From contig BCJJ01000024.1 in NCBI GenBank assembly GCA_039545355.1, forward strand, positions 372,001 through 436,000: 64,000 nt of DNA. Reading direction: 5' to 3'. The DNA is from Trichosporon coremiiforme (lineage: Eukaryota; Basidiomycota; Tremellomycetes; Trichosporonales; Trichosporonaceae). Under the pieces are notes generated by a model, which searched no databases, had not been told where the DNA came from, and saw only the letters and a program-made list of their open reading frames with translations. The translations under genes and the position numbers were made by a program. Position 1 is the stretch's first letter. Every line of letters starts with the position of its first letter. This document shows positions 62,681 through 64,000 of this stretch, piece after piece.

Positions 62681-62995
62681 CGAGGAGCTCGATGGGAGCT
62701 GCTCGGGCCACCATGGACCGCCACCAAGCCAAGAGTGTGCGCCTCGGGGCACATCGCACGCCGGCCCCGCACGGACCTCGCGCCCGTTCCTCTCATGATG
62801 CTCCCCACAGAATCACTTGCTTACAGCACAGATGCATACGCGCGGAACAGAGAAAACATACAATAGTGATTGAGTTAAAATGGAAAGTCAAAGTGAAGGT
62901 GGATATGAAACGATTGTGCACCGAAATACTGCGTGGTGCTTTCTGTGTGGAACTTCTTGATCTTGACCGTACTATAAATGTTCGCCGCTCACTCT
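62681..62995. other. Short intergenic region upstream of the BTB gene
   Basis: About 315 bp between the candidate BTB starts and the stop of the CUE-like gene. It should hold the BTB promoter and possibly a first exon. AT-rich sequence at 62855-62980 fits the 3' end of the CUE-like gene. Confidence 0.45.
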
Positions 62996-64000
62996 TTACG
63001 TCTGCAGCAGCTCGCCGCGCTTTTCATCCTCGAGGTACGCCCTGTTTGTCAGCCTTTGCTAGCCACAGTGCCCTGGGAACCCTGCGGGGCGCTGAAGTAC
63101 TCACGTCATCGCATAGTTGGTGTCTCCGTATCGCACGAGATAATGCCGGATGGTGCTGCGCTCGGCGTGCGGGAGCATGTCGAGCATGTACCGGACATCC
63201 TCCTCGTTGACACCGTCGTCGCGGCTAAGCGGCGAGAGCCCGTGGGGCGCGTTGATGCTGCTCGCCTTAATGTTCGAGGATGGGCGTCCGAGAAGTCCCG
63301 CAGAGTCGAGGCTCGAGCGCGAACTGTCATAGCTCGTCCGGGAGACGGGGCCGGGGCGCGGACCGTGTGGCGAAGGGCTGTGAGGTGCGCGCGGGCCGTC
63401 GGGCGAGTCGATCGACGCGCGACCAAGCGACGTCGAGGACGACGTGTAGCTCCGCGCCACCTTTCCGTTCACGCCGTTCGCGAGCAGGTTGGTCGGAGGG
63501 CCGAGCGATGAGTTCTCCTTCTCCTTCTTGAGTCGGAGCGCTGACAGCAGCCCACCGCCGCTCCGGTTCTTCGCCGGAGTTGGGGGCGCGGGGTTGCTTG
63601 CCAGACTCTGCATGGACCCGGAACCCTTGACGCTCGCGAGTTGCGGATACGGCAGGTTGTTCAGTGGCACAGTGGTGGTGGTGTCGATCGTCTCCACAGT
63701 CGGAACCCTGATCTCGTTGGCGCGGGTAGCGTCCGATCGCATCGGGAACTCGGACGCGCCAGACACGTTACGCGGCGTCGGTTCACCGACGGTTAAACCG
63801 CGCGGGGCGCCAGACGGATCACGGATGCCCAGGCCCAGTCGCGCCTTGCTGACGTTTTGTCGGGGGGCATTGCCTGCGATGATATCAGTGCAATCCTTGT
63901 CCGCTACCGCCCCTGACGCATCCTTTACTCACGAACATTGTTGCACCACTCGCGCAGACCCGAGTCGGCGCGGACCAGCCCCTCGATGCCCTTCTGGTAG
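62996..64000 (-). CDS. CUE-like-domain protein, 5' part off window
   Basis: Exons from the right edge: 64000-63933 (partial), 63873-63105 and 63041-62996. The visible 293 residues begin with YQKGIEGLVRADSGLREW and NAPRQNVSKARLGLGIRD, a block I do not recognise, then a Ser/Pro-rich linker with a basic SALRLKKEKEN patch. They end in a CUE-like three-helix domain: EEDVRYMLDMLPHAERSTIR, then a YGDTNYAMTAYLEDE segment completed by the last 46-nt exon. CUE domains bind ubiquitin; here the usual MFP is MLP. The protein probably links ubiquitin or membrane traffic to its N-terminal domain, but that domain lies outside the window, so no function is claimed. Confidence 0.8.

Overview
The window is nuclear DNA from a basidiomycete yeast, most likely a tremellomycete and possibly Trichosporonales. 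The reasons are intron-rich genes with GTGAGT donors, GCTGAC or CTAAC branch points and CAG acceptors, very small introns (often 33-44 nt) beside a few of 200-360 nt, GC-biased third codon positions, and a gene set (velvet factor, DDB1, KIN1, fused BTA1) typical of filamentous or dimorphic basidiomycetes. The order-level placement is an inference. I see no tRNA, rRNA, CRISPR array, prophage or intact transposon.

Left arm (1-17.4 kb) is gene-dense. It holds an AlkB-like dioxygenase cut by the left edge (-), an Ssp120/nucleobindin-like EF-hand protein (+), a wax-synthase-type acyltransferase (-), a Rsr1-like Ras GTPase containing a 12-nt microexon (+), BCP1/BCCIP (-) and DDB1 (+) sharing a 215-bp divergent promoter, and KNR4/SMI1 (+).

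Centre (17.4-42.6 kb) is gene-poor, interrupted only by the KIN1/MARK kinase at 22.8-26.2 kb. KIN1 is preceded by a 1.39-kb pyrimidine-rich stretch without a single ATG, which I read as a long 5' leader. From 26.2 to about 40.5 kb I find no convincing gene. That desert carries a three-unit diverged tandem repeat, a perfect 16-bp inverted repeat built around AP-1/Gcn4-type palindromes, and homopolymer runs. A second ATG-poor, CT-rich leader (about 40.5-42.6 kb) precedes a velvet regulator.

Right arm (42.6-64 kb) is again gene-dense: velvet factor (+), a two-TM GNAT protein (-), BTA1 betaine-lipid synthase (-), an unrecognised 887-aa Gln-rich coiled-coil protein (+), a SGNH/PC-esterase-like type II membrane protein (-), a class III (GABA-type) aminotransferase (-), a BTB-domain protein (-) and a CUE-like-domain protein cut by the right edge (-).

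Genes are separate transcription units, not operons. Shared themes are polarity, growth and cell wall (RSR1, KIN1, KNR4), membrane lipid modification (wax synthase-like, BTA1) and DNA repair or nuclear regulation (AlkB-like, DDB1, BCP1, velvet). Exon coordinates were derived by hand from splice consensus, frame continuity and family conservation; no transcript data were available.
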